Virus record (IMG/VR): IMGVR_UViG_3300028188_000023 | Span: 1-25,396 of that record | DNA: 25,396 bases | Strand: one strand, 5' to 3' | Source: a virus | Shown: piece by piece, positions 12,534 through 20,551 of the stretch | Position numbering within the stretch: the stretch's first letter is position 1 | Layout: every line of letters begins with the position of its first letter | The notes under the pieces: generated by a model | What the model was told of the DNA's origin: nothing | The model's database searches: none | What the model saw: only the letters and a program-made list of their open reading frames with translations | Made by a program: the position numbers and the translations under genes

Positions 12534-14068
12534 AGCGCAAGAAGGAGCTCTCCAAGGAGGCGCGATTCCTGCGGATGTACCGACAAAAGCCATCGATCTG
12601 GCTGCAGCAGAAGATACGGATCGAGCCGGCACGGTACCGCTCGCAGGAGGAGCTGCAGGCGTGGCTCGATCGACAGCCCGCCGACTCGCACAGCTGGGCG
12701 CGGGAACAACTGGGACAGGGACGGCTAAAGCTCGACAGCACCCGGTCCTACCAGACGCAAGCCCTGGACATGATGGCCGTACCGGGCTGGTATGCCTTTC
12801 AGTGGTGCAACGGGGCCGCCAAGACAGCCACCGCGGCACTGTTCGTCCATTGGTTCCTCGACTGCTTTCCCGGGGGGAAGGTGCTGACCACGGCCGGGAC
12901 CTGGTCACAGCTCAAGGAGCAACTGTGGCGCGAGATAGCCAGCTGGGCGACCCGGACAAAGATGCCGATTGCAGCCAACTCAGCACCGCAGGGCATCGGC
13001 AAGACGCAGATCGACATCGCCCCCGACTGGGCAGCGTTCGGTCGAGCAGCCGACCAGGGGGCCACCTTCGAGGGGGTGCACGCCCAGCATGTCCTGGTCC
13101 TGATGGACGAGGCCAAAGCGATCAAGCCGGAGATCTTCGAGTCGGTTCGGCGTATCCTGCGCGGCAATCCCGGCGCTCATTTTTGGTGGGTCTGTCTGTC
13201 CAGCCCTGGTTCGCCCTCGGGGCCGTTCTTCGACATCACCAATGGCGAGCAGGCGCACCGCTGGACCACTTTGCGCATGTCGGCCTACGAGGCTTCCCGA
13301 GTCGATCTGAGCGTAGTAAAGCAGGATGCGGAAGACCTGGGCGAGAGTTCGCCGTTGTTCATCTCGATGGATCTGGGCGAATTCCCAGAAGAGGGCGACG
13401 ACGTCATCATCCCACTTTCTCTGGCGCAGTCGGCTGTAGGGAGGATAGTCAACACCTCTGGTCGTCCAGTCTTAGCGGTCGATGTGGCGCGACTGGGAGG
13501 AGACGAGACGGTCTTTGGGCGGTTCCGCAATCGGGCGTTCGATATGCCGTTGATCTACCAGGGGAAGCGGACGACCGAGACGGCCGGCCATCTGGTGCGG
13601 ATGCGGCACGAATACGGGACGATGGCTATCGACGATGGGGGCGTGGGTGGGGGCGTGGTAGATATGGCACTGGAGGAGAATCTCAACGTGTTGGCTATCA
13701 ACGCCGGCAGCAAGTCCCCGGATCCGCACTACTTCGATCTGGGGACGAACATGGCGTTTGCCGTTCGGCGCGAGTTGGAGCTGGGGCAGGAGAGCCAGGA
13801 TGATCCGGACGTCGGGATCAGCCTGCCGGAGGATAAGCGGCTCCTCCACCAGCTGGCAGCGCGCAAATACGAGGTGCGACGGAACGGCCAATTGAAAGCA
13901 GAGAGCAAGGCAGATATGCGCAAGCGCGGCGAGAAATCCCCCGATCGATCAGACACCCTCAATATGGGTTGGTGGGTGCGTGCGGGTGAAGTCGTTGGGA
14001 GCTCGCTGTCTGCCAATTCGGAAGATCAGCGCACCACCTTCGGCGGTTTACGGGAGCAGGCATTGTGA
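12530..14068 (+). CDS. terL: Terminase large subunit
   Basis: The 512-residue motor would pump DNA into the prohead and cut concatemers. ATPase part: Walker A region QWCNGAAKTA (91-100), Walker B VLVLMDEA (188-195), and a coupling SSPGSPSG segment near 224-231. Nuclease part: LAVDVARLGGDET (315-327) with D318 and D325, AIDDGG near 367-371, and PDRSDTLNMGWW close to the C-terminus, which together give the acidic metal-binding set of the RNase H-like fold. Walker A is unusual in having Ala where Gly normally precedes the Lys. It starts within the TerS stop codon, and its own stop overlaps the portal gene. Confidence 0.88.
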   Translation: MKRKKELSKEARFLRMYRQKPSIWLQQKIRIEPARYRSQEELQAWLDRQPADSHSWAREQLGQGRLKLDSTRSYQTQALDMMAVPGWYAFQWCNGAAKTATAALFVHWFLDCFPGGKVLTTAGTWSQLKEQLWREIASWATRTKMPIAANSAPQGIGKTQIDIAPDWAAFGRAADQGATFEGVHAQHVLVLMDEAKAIKPEIFESVRRILRGNPGAHFWWVCLSSPGSPSGPFFDITNGEQAHRWTTLRMSAYEASRVDLSVVKQDAEDLGESSPLFISMDLGEFPEEGDDVIIPLSLAQSAVGRIVNTSGRPVLAVDVARLGGDETVFGRFRNRAFDMPLIYQGKRTTETAGHLVRMRHEYGTMAIDDGGVGGGVVDMALEENLNVLAINAGSKSPDPHYFDLGTNMAFAVRRELELGQESQDDPDVGISLPEDKRLLHQLAARKYEVRRNGQLKAESKADMRKRGEKSPDRSDTLNMGWWVRAGEVVGSSLSANSEDQRTTFGGLREQAL

Positions 14069-16215
14069 ATCTGAGAGAATTTGTCAGAAGCTGGCTTTTT
14101 GCCGATGCGCCGGGACAACCTGCGGGCTTGGAAAGCTACCAGGGCGCCTCCGGCGTGCGTTTCTCCGGTGGTGTCATCGATGCCGGCGAGTTCAACACCG
14201 ACCTGAAGGGCACCAAGGGGGCCAAGGTGTACGATCAGATGCGCCGGGAGGCGATGGTCAAGGCCCCCATCCAGCTGATAAATCTGCCCATCCTGGGAGC
14301 CAAGTGGGACATCGAGGCCGAGGACGATGCGGTGCGCGACTTCCTTGTCGAGGCTTTGTTCGAGCGCATCGACTGGGAGCAGTACCTCCGCCACTGCCTG
14401 CTGACCTACACTTTCGGCTTTGAGGTGCTGGAGAAGATATGGGTGAAAGAGGGAGGCAAGCTCTGGTATGAGGCGCTGGAGCATCGATCGCAACGGTCGA
14501 TCGCCAAGTGGCACGCAGACCCGGAGACGGGCGCCCTGGCCGGCATCGAGCAGCAGGCCTGGAAGGGGAGCGAGTGGGGCACGTTCAAGATCCCCGACGA
14601 ACAGAGCCCTATGGATGCCCGGTTTAAGCTGGTGCACCTGGCCCTCGATCAGGAGGGCAACAACTTCGAGGGCATTTCCGGTTTGCGCGGCGCCTATCCC
14701 TACTGGAAGGGCAAGACCGAGCTGTTCAAGTTCGGGCTGATGGATGCCGAGCGTTTCTCTGTGGGTATCCCCGAGGCGGAGCCACCCCTGGATGAGAGCA
14801 GTGGGGCTCCTCGAGGACGGTTCAGCCCCGAAGACAAGAACGAAGCCATCAGCATGCTGCAGCGCATCCGTGCGGGCGCTCAGGCCTACATCTGGAACCC
14901 CGGCGGGTGGAAGTTCAAGGTGTTTGGCAAGGAGAAGGAGAAGCAGTTCGATCCTATCCCGCTGCTGCAGTACTGCGACGAGATGATCGCCCTAAACAGC
15001 CTTGCCGAGTTCCTCAACCTGGGGCGCACCGCCACCGGGGCCCGGGCCGTGGCCGATCCGCAGACGGCGCTCTTCATGTTGGCATTGGAGTCGATGGCCG
15101 AGTTGATCCGTATCCGGACAGAGCAGTGGGTCATCCGGCCGCTGATCGAGCTCAACTATCCGAATCCGCAGAATATCAAGGCCGGCCTGCGGTGGTCTGA
15201 CCTGGAGACCAAGCACCCGGAGAAGGTGGCCGAGTATATCACCAAGATGACGGCCGCCGGCCTGCTGACGCCCGATGAGGATCTCGAAGATCATGTCCGC
15301 GAGGTGGGCGACCTGCCACCCAGGGAGGGCGAGGTATCCAAAGCGGCAGGGGAGCGCCCCCACCGGAACCGCATCTCCCTGGCGGTCTCTTCCTACTGGC
15401 GCGATCTGACGCCGGCAGAGAAGACGGTCTCCCTGCGCGAGATCGACGGCAAGCAGGACGATGCCGAGGAGCGTATAGGCGACCAGGTCGATCAGCTCAA
15501 GAAAGTCTGGATCGACGACTTGGTTGGCCAGATCGACACCGCCCTGGCCGATGGGGATGTCCGGGATGTAGCCGATATCTCGATCGACAAGAAGCTCCGG
15601 TATACGGAAGTCTCCGAGACCATCAGCCAACTGCGTGACCTGTTCCGGTTTGGGCGGCGCACCGTCCGGGAGGAGAAGGCGCGGCAGGCCAAGCAGGCGA
15701 CCGATGGCGCAGGGAGGGCCCTGCGCGACGACGACATCACCGACAAAGAGATCACCGACGGCCTCTGGGTGCGCGTCCGCAGATACTTCGACAATCTGGC
15801 CGCCCGCCTCACCTCGGTGGCTGTCGAGAGGGGTCTCAACCTCTCCCGGACGAAGGGGACCGACTACGACGAGGCCGACCTGGAGGAGATCAGTGCCAGC
15901 CTGGATGATATGTTCGGCCCGACCGCCCGGATAGAGGCGCGGGTGCTGATCGCCGAAGCGTTCACCCTGGGCCGCAACAGAGAGGCAGAGATACAGGCCG
16001 ACGATATCGCCCGGGTTGAGTACTCGGCCATCCTGGACACCAACGTCTGCTCTGTGTGCGAGTCTGACGATGGCCGGACGTTTGTGATGGGCAGCGCTGA
16101 CTATTATGCCCACATGCCGCCGAACGCTTCCTGTCTGTCGACCGCGTCCGGATCTAACAGATGCCGTTGTCTGTACGTCTACATCTTCACCACTGAACAA
16201 GAGGCGGTACGCTGA
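14065..16215 (+). CDS. Portal protein (Mu gp29/DUF935-like) fused to a MuF-like domain
   Basis: At 716 residues this is longer than a single portal. Residues about 1-400 resemble Mu-type portals (YDQMRREAMVKAPIQLINLP; YTFGFEVLEKIWVKEGGKLW; then LNLGRTATGARA and a helical stem), which form the vertex channel for DNA. The last 120 residues fit the Mu gpF/SPP1 gp7 minor head family: VEYSAILDTNVCSVCESDDG with C662 and C665, then PPNASC and NRCRCLYVY (C690, C700, C702). The final cysteine cluster has an insert (LSTASGSNR) where the family usually has a compact HPNCRC. The join suggests that portal and ejected head protein are made as one chain. Start GTG/ATG: GTG-type codon at 14065 overlapping the TerL stop. 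Confidence 0.82.
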   Translation: MNLREFVRSWLFADAPGQPAGLESYQGASGVRFSGGVIDAGEFNTDLKGTKGAKVYDQMRREAMVKAPIQLINLPILGAKWDIEAEDDAVRDFLVEALFERIDWEQYLRHCLLTYTFGFEVLEKIWVKEGGKLWYEALEHRSQRSIAKWHADPETGALAGIEQQAWKGSEWGTFKIPDEQSPMDARFKLVHLALDQEGNNFEGISGLRGAYPYWKGKTELFKFGLMDAERFSVGIPEAEPPLDESSGAPRGRFSPEDKNEAISMLQRIRAGAQAYIWNPGGWKFKVFGKEKEKQFDPIPLLQYCDEMIALNSLAEFLNLGRTATGARAVADPQTALFMLALESMAELIRIRTEQWVIRPLIELNYPNPQNIKAGLRWSDLETKHPEKVAEYITKMTAAGLLTPDEDLEDHVREVGDLPPREGEVSKAAGERPHRNRISLAVSSYWRDLTPAEKTVSLREIDGKQDDAEERIGDQVDQLKKVWIDDLVGQIDTALADGDVRDVADISIDKKLRYTEVSETISQLRDLFRFGRRTVREEKARQAKQATDGAGRALRDDDITDKEITDGLWVRVRRYFDNLAARLTSVAVERGLNLSRTKGTDYDEADLEEISASLDDMFGPTARIEARVLIAEAFTLGRNREAEIQADDIARVEYSAILDTNVCSVCESDDGRTFVMGSADYYAHMPPNASCLSTASGSNRCRCLYVYIFTTEQEAVR

Positions 16216-17489
16216 TGGCCAAGAAGAAGAAACAGCAGCAGAAGCTCGAGCTGACGCCCACGCGGTTCAAGGAGCGGCTGGCCAACCTGGACGAGCAACG
16301 CGGTCGCCTGGTGGCCCGGGCTCGTGAGGAGATCGGCACCTACTACACCGCCCTGGTGGGCGGACAGGCCCAGCTGGTCGAGTCCCAGCAGGATATCCCG
16401 TACGTCGAGATGTGGGCGGAGGTGCACTGGACGGAGAAGGCGGCGGAGATGATCCGCAACGACGAGTTCCGCTACATCTCGCCCGAGTTCGATCTGGACT
16501 ACACCGACGTGGGGACGGGCGATCGTATCGGCGCTGCGCTGTTGGCCGTTGGTCTGGTCAACCGGCCGTTTCTCAAAGGGATGGCCAAGGTCGAGGATCC
16601 CGATGAGGACAATGTCTCGCACGTCCAGGTCTTTGCCACCGGCGAGTATTTCCACCCGTGGTATGGACGTTTCTCTATCCTGCCCAGCCACCTGCAGGAG
16701 ATGATCGACAATATCGACGCGGTCTTCAGCTCTGTGCGCGAGGAGAGCGACCATCCACCGACCGAGATGATGGTCGATTTCAATCACAATAGCCTCTTTG
16801 GCAGTCCCGACGAGAGTCTGGCCGCTGGCTGGGTCCGTGGAAAGGGCATCTACACCCAGGAAACATCTGAGAGCAAAGCAGCATCTGAACCGCCAAATCA
16901 CCCCTCCACCACTCCCTCACAAGGAGTTATCACCATGAAGGAAGAAAGAATCCGCGAGATCCTCCAGCTGGGGGAAGACGTGGAAACTATCACCGATGAG
17001 CACCGCGACCAGGCACTCGACGCGCTGGACGCCCAGCTGGCCGAGAAGCCGGCAGACGAGTCCCAGCAGGCCAGCGAGCCGGCCTCGGGCACCGTGCAGT
17101 TGTCCGAGGAGCAGCACACCCAGCTGCAGACGCAGGCCACGGCCGGCGAAGAGGCGCTGAAGAAGCTCCAGGAGCGGGATGCTCGGGACGCCGCGGCCAG
17201 TGCGCTCAGCGAGGGCAAGCTCACCCCGTCGCAGAAGGACTGGGCGGAAAAGTTCGCGCTGAAGGATCCGGAAGGGTTCGCCGAGTTCGTCGCTTCGGCC
17301 CCGGTCGTCGTCGACACCACCCGCCACGGGTCCAACCAGGAGGACACCCGGGCGGAGTCGGAGAAGATCCAGACGTTTCTCGACGAGAAGGTCGCCGGTG
17401 GGATGGATCTGGCCGATGCTCAGGGAGCAGCGCAGAAGCAGTTCGGCGAGGAGGCGTTCACCGCCTACCGCAACCGCAACAAGAAATAG
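16215..17489 (+). CDS. Head maturation protease/scaffold (Mu gpI-like) with swapped halves
   Basis: The 424-residue protein joins protease-like and scaffold parts. Residues about 66-123 (WAEVHWTEKAAEMIRNDEFR, YISPEFD, GLVNRPFLKGM) match the C-terminal half of Mu gpI-like proteases. Residues about 142-208 (TGEYFHPWYGRFSILPSHLQ, MMVDFNHNS, SLAAGWV) match their N-terminal half. In the Mu family as I know it the order is the reverse. Residues 241-424 are a helical, acidic scaffold, with LSEGKLTPSQKDWAEKFAL as in gpI C-termini. A strong internal start at 16935 would produce the scaffold alone. The gene follows the portal and precedes the decoration and capsid genes, as expected. Confidence 0.75.
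   Translation: MAKKKKQQQKLELTPTRFKERLANLDEQRGRLVARAREEIGTYYTALVGGQAQLVESQQDIPYVEMWAEVHWTEKAAEMIRNDEFRYISPEFDLDYTDVGTGDRIGAALLAVGLVNRPFLKGMAKVEDPDEDNVSHVQVFATGEYFHPWYGRFSILPSHLQEMIDNIDAVFSSVREESDHPPTEMMVDFNHNSLFGSPDESLAAGWVRGKGIYTQETSESKAASEPPNHPSTTPSQGVITMKEERIREILQLGEDVETITDEHRDQALDALDAQLAEKPADESQQASEPASGTVQLSEEQHTQLQTQATAGEEALKKLQERDARDAAASALSEGKLTPSQKDWAEKFALKDPEGFAEFVASAPVVVDTTRHGSNQEDTRAESEKIQTFLDEKVAGGMDLADAQGAAQKQFGEEAFTAYRNRNKK
16935..17489 (+). CDS. Scaffold protein from an internal start (Mu gpZ-like)
   Basis: An in-frame ATG at 16935 lies eight bases after AAGGAG (16921-16926), one of the best ribosome sites in the window, inside the protease gene. The 184-residue product (MKEERIREILQLGEDVETIT at its start) is acidic and helical, rich in Gln, Glu and Ala, as expected for a capsid scaffold. 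In phage Mu the scaffold Z is likewise made from within gene I. A Ser/Pro/Thr linker lies just before the start. Confidence 0.65.
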   Translation: MKEERIREILQLGEDVETITDEHRDQALDALDAQLAEKPADESQQASEPASGTVQLSEEQHTQLQTQATAGEEALKKLQERDARDAAASALSEGKLTPSQKDWAEKFALKDPEGFAEFVASAPVVVDTTRHGSNQEDTRAESEKIQTFLDEKVAGGMDLADAQGAAQKQFGEEAFTAYRNRNKK

Positions 17490-17567
17490 ATCCGATCAGC
17501 TCTGGTTGATCGGCTGTCCACACCCCGGACAACGAGATGAACCGCAACCTTTTGAATGGAGAGTATC

Positions 17568-17954
17568 ATGCCTGATGGAGCTGTCACCATCGATCTCGGG
17601 CAGAACAAATCTGCCGTCGATCTGTCCGGGAAGCAGTATTACGCCGTCCGTCTGGACGAGACCAGCGGACAGGCGAGGCTGGCCGTCACCGCATCGGTCA
17701 ACGCAGGGATCCTGCAGAACAAGCCGGTCACCGGCCGACCGGCCGCCATCCGCGTTTTTGGCGAGTCGTTCGGCGTGTGCTCGGGGGCGGTCACTGCAAT
17801 GGATCGCCTGGCGCCCGACGATAGCGGGCACCTGGTCGTCTCGACCACCGACACCGACGAGGTCATCGCTTTCGCGATCGAGGCCGGTGGCACGGCTGGC
17901 GCCTCCTCGATCCTGAACGTGGTCGCCATCGGCCCGCAGACGATCGCCGGCTGA
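17568..17954 (+). CDS. Capsid decoration (cement) protein
   Basis: The 128-residue product, starting MPDGAVTIDLGQNKSAVDLS, then QYYAVRLDETSGQARLAVTA and GILQNKPVTGRPAAIRVFGE, follows the pattern of small beta-rich cement proteins: a YAVKLD strand, an xGILQN turn and a repeated Ala/Gly/Val-rich core. They bind the capsid surface after expansion. ATG 17568 follows GGAG; ATG 17556 is in frame but has no good site. It sits between scaffold and major capsid, where such genes usually lie. The 78 bases before it contain only a short 7-bp inverted repeat, CCGATCA/TGATCGG. Confidence 0.7.
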   Translation: MPDGAVTIDLGQNKSAVDLSGKQYYAVRLDETSGQARLAVTASVNAGILQNKPVTGRPAAIRVFGESFGVCSGAVTAMDRLAPDDSGHLVVSTTDTDEVIAFAIEAGGTAGASSILNVVAIGPQTIAG

Positions 17955-18037
17955 TAGGGCACGCCCCTTTCGTGATCACCCCGCAACGATTCCCATACTG
18001 GGGTGTTGCCCCAGCCTACTGAAAAGGAATTTCAACC

Positions 18038-18991
18038 ATGAGCAATCCTACCGCCTCCGACGTCCACATCGACGCCGCGCTGTCGGATCTGGCCATTGCC
18101 TGGGGCTCTCAGCAGTACGTCTGGGATCAACTCGCCCCGGTCGTGGATGTCCCCAAGCAGTCCGACAAGTACCACATCTTCACCCTCGACGACTTCCGCC
18201 GAGATGAGATTCCCGGCCCCCGAGCAGAGAAGACGCTGGCCGAGCGTGGGGAGTATGGCCTCTCCAACGACAGCTTCTACTGCGACGACTGGGCCTGGGG
18301 CAAATCCACGTCCAAGGAGGCCAAGAAAAACGCCGATGCTGCGCTCAACCTCGAGCAGGCGGACCTCCGTTACTGCCTCGGGGTGGTCAACCGCAGGATC
18401 GAGCTGCAGTGGGTGTCCGAGGTGTTCACTACCTCCGTATGGGACACCGACATCACCGGCGCCTCGTCCGTCTCGACCAACCAGGTGATCTACTGGTCCA
18501 CCGAGGCCACCTCGGAGCCGATCCAGGATGTGCGGGCGCAGGCCGACGCCATCCAGAAGGCCACCGGCGAACGGCCCAACCGGCTGGCGATGGGGCGCGA
18601 GGTGCTGACCGTCCTGCTCGACCATCCGGACATCGTCGATCGCCTGCCGGTCAACGCTATCCGCGAGGTGATGCTCAAGCACCTGGCAGCCTTGTTCGAG
18701 GTCGATGAGATCATCGTCGGCGTGGCCAGCTACAACTCGGCCAAGAAGGGCGCCACGGTCTCCAATAGCTTCATCTGGGGCAAGAACGCGTTGCTCTACT
18801 ACGTGCCGTCCAGTCCTTCCAAGGACGTCCCGTCGGCGCTCTACTCGTTCCGCTGGGGACCCCGCTCGGTGCTCAACTACGAGGATACCCCTGCGGGTAA
18901 GATGGCCGACGTCATCGAGGTGCACGACTACGTCGATGTGAAGGTCACCGCGTCGGAACTCGGGGTTTTCTTTTCTGGAATCGTCGAGTAA
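18038..18991 (+). CDS. Major capsid protein
   Basis: The 317-residue protein begins MSNPTASDVHIDAALSDLAI and contains segments typical of long-tailed phage coat proteins: LAPVVDVPKQSDKYHIFTLD, then QADLRYCLGVVNRRIE, a central GERPNRLAMGREVLTVLLDH helix-strand, and NSFIWGKNALLYYVPSSP near the end. These resemble a family of HK97-fold major capsids found in metagenomic phages. Strong ribosome site (AAAGGAA) for high expression. No delta-domain is present; the separate scaffold upstream would take that role. The 83 bases upstream contain CACCCC/GGGGTG pairing. Confidence 0.8.
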   Translation: MSNPTASDVHIDAALSDLAIAWGSQQYVWDQLAPVVDVPKQSDKYHIFTLDDFRRDEIPGPRAEKTLAERGEYGLSNDSFYCDDWAWGKSTSKEAKKNADAALNLEQADLRYCLGVVNRRIELQWVSEVFTTSVWDTDITGASSVSTNQVIYWSTEATSEPIQDVRAQADAIQKATGERPNRLAMGREVLTVLLDHPDIVDRLPVNAIREVMLKHLAALFEVDEIIVGVASYNSAKKGATVSNSFIWGKNALLYYVPSSPSKDVPSALYSFRWGPRSVLNYEDTPAGKMADVIEVHDYVDVKVTASELGVFFSGIVE

Positions 18992-19023
18992 ACCGACCTA
19001 ACCGGGTCAGAGAGGTATAGGTC

Positions 19024-19584
19024 ATGGGTATCAAGAGATTCAGACGGAAGCTGGTGGCGCCGGATGTCCAGACCGGCGCAGGCACCATCGGCACGACCGA
19101 ACTGGCCGACGATGCGGTCACGACCGCCAAGCTCTTGGCCGCCAACGTCACCACGGCGAAGATTGCCGACGATGCGGTCACTAATGCCAAGTTGGGGCCG
19201 GTCCTGCCCAAGGCGCTGAAGTTCCAGTACGACTTCGGCGATCTGGGTGGGGCGCAGGGGGCGATCACGCTGACCGACGAGGACGATGCAGCGCAGACGA
19301 TCCCCGACAATGCCCTGATCCTTCGGGCATATATCGAGGGGATCACGTCATCGACCTCCGGCGGATCCGCCACGGTTAAGCTGGGCATCACCGGCGATGA
19401 TGACGCTTTCATCGCGGCCACCGCTTTCGACAACGGCGAATTCGATGCGGGTGTGCTCACCGAGCTGGTGGCCGGTATTCCGATCAAGACGTCGGCCGCG
19501 GTATCGGTGCTGGCCACGATCGCCACCGCCGACCTGACGGCCGGCAAGTACAACATCTGGGTCGAGTACATGGAGGGAGATTGA
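19024..19584 (+). CDS. Fiber-like virion protein with repeat stalk
   Basis: The 186-residue product has an N-terminal stalk of repeated short units (LADDAVTTAKLLAANVTTAK, IADDAVTNAKL), the usual sign of a beta-stranded trimeric fiber shaft. A C-terminal domain of about 110 residues follows (ALILRAYIEGITSSTSGGSA, TVKLGITGDDDAFIAATA) that looks like a small all-beta head. It lies directly after the major capsid gene, so a head fiber or a surface-exposed capsid appendage is likely. It might bind host sugars. Confidence 0.6.
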   Translation: MGIKRFRRKLVAPDVQTGAGTIGTTELADDAVTTAKLLAANVTTAKIADDAVTNAKLGPVLPKALKFQYDFGDLGGAQGAITLTDEDDAAQTIPDNALILRAYIEGITSSTSGGSATVKLGITGDDDAFIAATAFDNGEFDAGVLTELVAGIPIKTSAAVSVLATIATADLTAGKYNIWVEYMEGD

Positions 19585-19631
19585 TCTAAGATGGTAAACA
19601 CCCCGAACTCTCTCGATCATCGTCTGGAGCA

Positions 19632-19663
19632 GCTGGGGGGAAGCCTTCGGGTCTCCCCCCAGC
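19632..19663 (+). terminator. 10-bp G/C-rich hairpin before the glycosyltransferase
   Basis: GCTGGGGGGA (19632-19641) pairs perfectly with 19654-19663 across a 12-base loop. A pyrimidine-rich stretch without a proper U-run follows. It may be a partial terminator that lowers expression of genes after the capsid block, or a stabilising mRNA 3' end. If the glycosyltransferase begins at 19591 it would be coding. Confidence 0.5.
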
Positions 19664-19704
19664 CCTCCAGCCCATCTCAACCCCAACCCTCCCAGAGAGA
19701 TGAT

Positions 19705-20352
19705 ATGAGCGGTATCCATATCGTTGTGCCGCTCTCCTGGGAGATGACCTACAAGCGGCACAACGCCAGCATGTTCGGTCTCCGCAAGGGAAATGCTACC
19801 ACGACGTGGATCCAGGCCGATACCATTGCTGGGATGCGCAATGAGGGGATCAGGCGGACCCGCGGGGAGGGAGCCAAGAAAGTGCTTTTCATCGATGCCG
19901 ACATGACCTTCGATATCGACGCCCTTGAGCGGCTTTTGAGCCACGATGTCCCGATCGTCGGGGGTCTATGCCGGCAACGGCGGGAGCCTTTCTCTGCCAC
20001 CCTCTGGCGACGGGAGGGCAAGGGGCACTTTATGGTGCCTCCAGAGGGCCACGGCCTGCAGGAGTATGATGCGACCGGCGGCGCTTTCCTCCTGGTAGAT
20101 ATGTCGGTCTTTGACGGTATCGACAAGCAGGTCAACGTCGAGGGTCGATACTTCGTCGATCAGCGTGATAATGTGGCGTTGCCCAAGGAGGAGCGCTGCT
20201 CGGAGGATATCTACTTCTGCAACCTGGTCCGCCATTGCGGCTTTCCTCTCTACGTCGATCTATCCTGTAAGATTGGACACCTGGTCATCGGTGAGGTTAT
20301 CGACGGCGACGATCACGAACCCCAGTTCAGATTAGAAAAAGGAGCACAATAA
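19705..20352 (+). CDS. Glycosyltransferase, GT-A (family 2-like)
   Basis: The 215-residue product has a GT-A-type core: GIHIVVPLSWEM at the start, KKVLFIDADMTFDIDALERL (58-77) with DAD as the nucleotide-sugar metal site, PIVGGLCRQRREPFSATLW after it, and SEDIYFCNLVRHCGFPLYVD near the end with a probable catalytic acid. It would move a sugar onto a target, likely a virion protein given that it is inside the structural operon. The start at 19705 is preferred because the earlier in-frame ATG at 19591 gives only a Pro/Ser/Gln-rich lead that carries a hairpin. The ribosome site at 19705 is, however, weak. Confidence 0.75.
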   Translation: MSGIHIVVPLSWEMTYKRHNASMFGLRKGNATTTWIQADTIAGMRNEGIRRTRGEGAKKVLFIDADMTFDIDALERLLSHDVPIVGGLCRQRREPFSATLWRREGKGHFMVPPEGHGLQEYDATGGAFLLVDMSVFDGIDKQVNVEGRYFVDQRDNVALPKEERCSEDIYFCNLVRHCGFPLYVDLSCKIGHLVIGEVIDGDDHEPQFRLEKGAQ

Positions 20353-20353
20353 T

Positions 20354-20551
20354 ATGCCCCGCGTAATGATTACCAAGACCCTCGGTCGGAACATCGTCGA
20401 GGGGACCGTCCGGAACCTATCGGGGGCCTCCATCCGGAAGTTGTCGAAGGAGCACGGCGACGACTGGTTCATCCAGCCCAAGGGCAGTCCCCGCAAGCGC
20501 TACATGCTGGAGACTGCCGGCGCAACCAGGAAGACAGGGAAGGACAAATGA
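20354..20551 (+). CDS. Small basic protein, 65 residues
   Basis: ATG 20354 follows AAAGGAG. The product starts MPRVMITKTLGRNIVEGTVR, with a basic C-terminus (GSPRKRYMLETAG). It may bind nucleic acid or be a minor virion part. Its stop overlaps the next start (ATGA). Not recognised. Confidence 0.55.
   Translation: MPRVMITKTLGRNIVEGTVRNLSGASIRKLSKEHGDDWFIQPKGSPRKRYMLETAGATRKTGKDK

Noticed and set aside
12403-13803. 466-codon plus-strand ORF overlapping the large terminase in another frame
   Set aside because: The terminase frame carries all ATPase and nuclease motifs; this one is Arg/Gly/Ser-rich shadow text.
14992-16200. 402-codon minus-strand ORF opposite the portal gene
   Set aside because: Antisense shadow of a strongly supported structural gene.
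18032-18925. 297-codon minus-strand ORF opposite the major capsid gene
   Set aside because: Antisense shadow; the capsid frame has a strong ribosome site and family segments.
19591-19704. 38-residue N-terminal extension of the glycosyltransferase
   Set aside because: Pro/Ser/Gln-rich text with a perfect 10-bp hairpin; homologues of this type usually begin at the first core strand. Kept as an alternative only.
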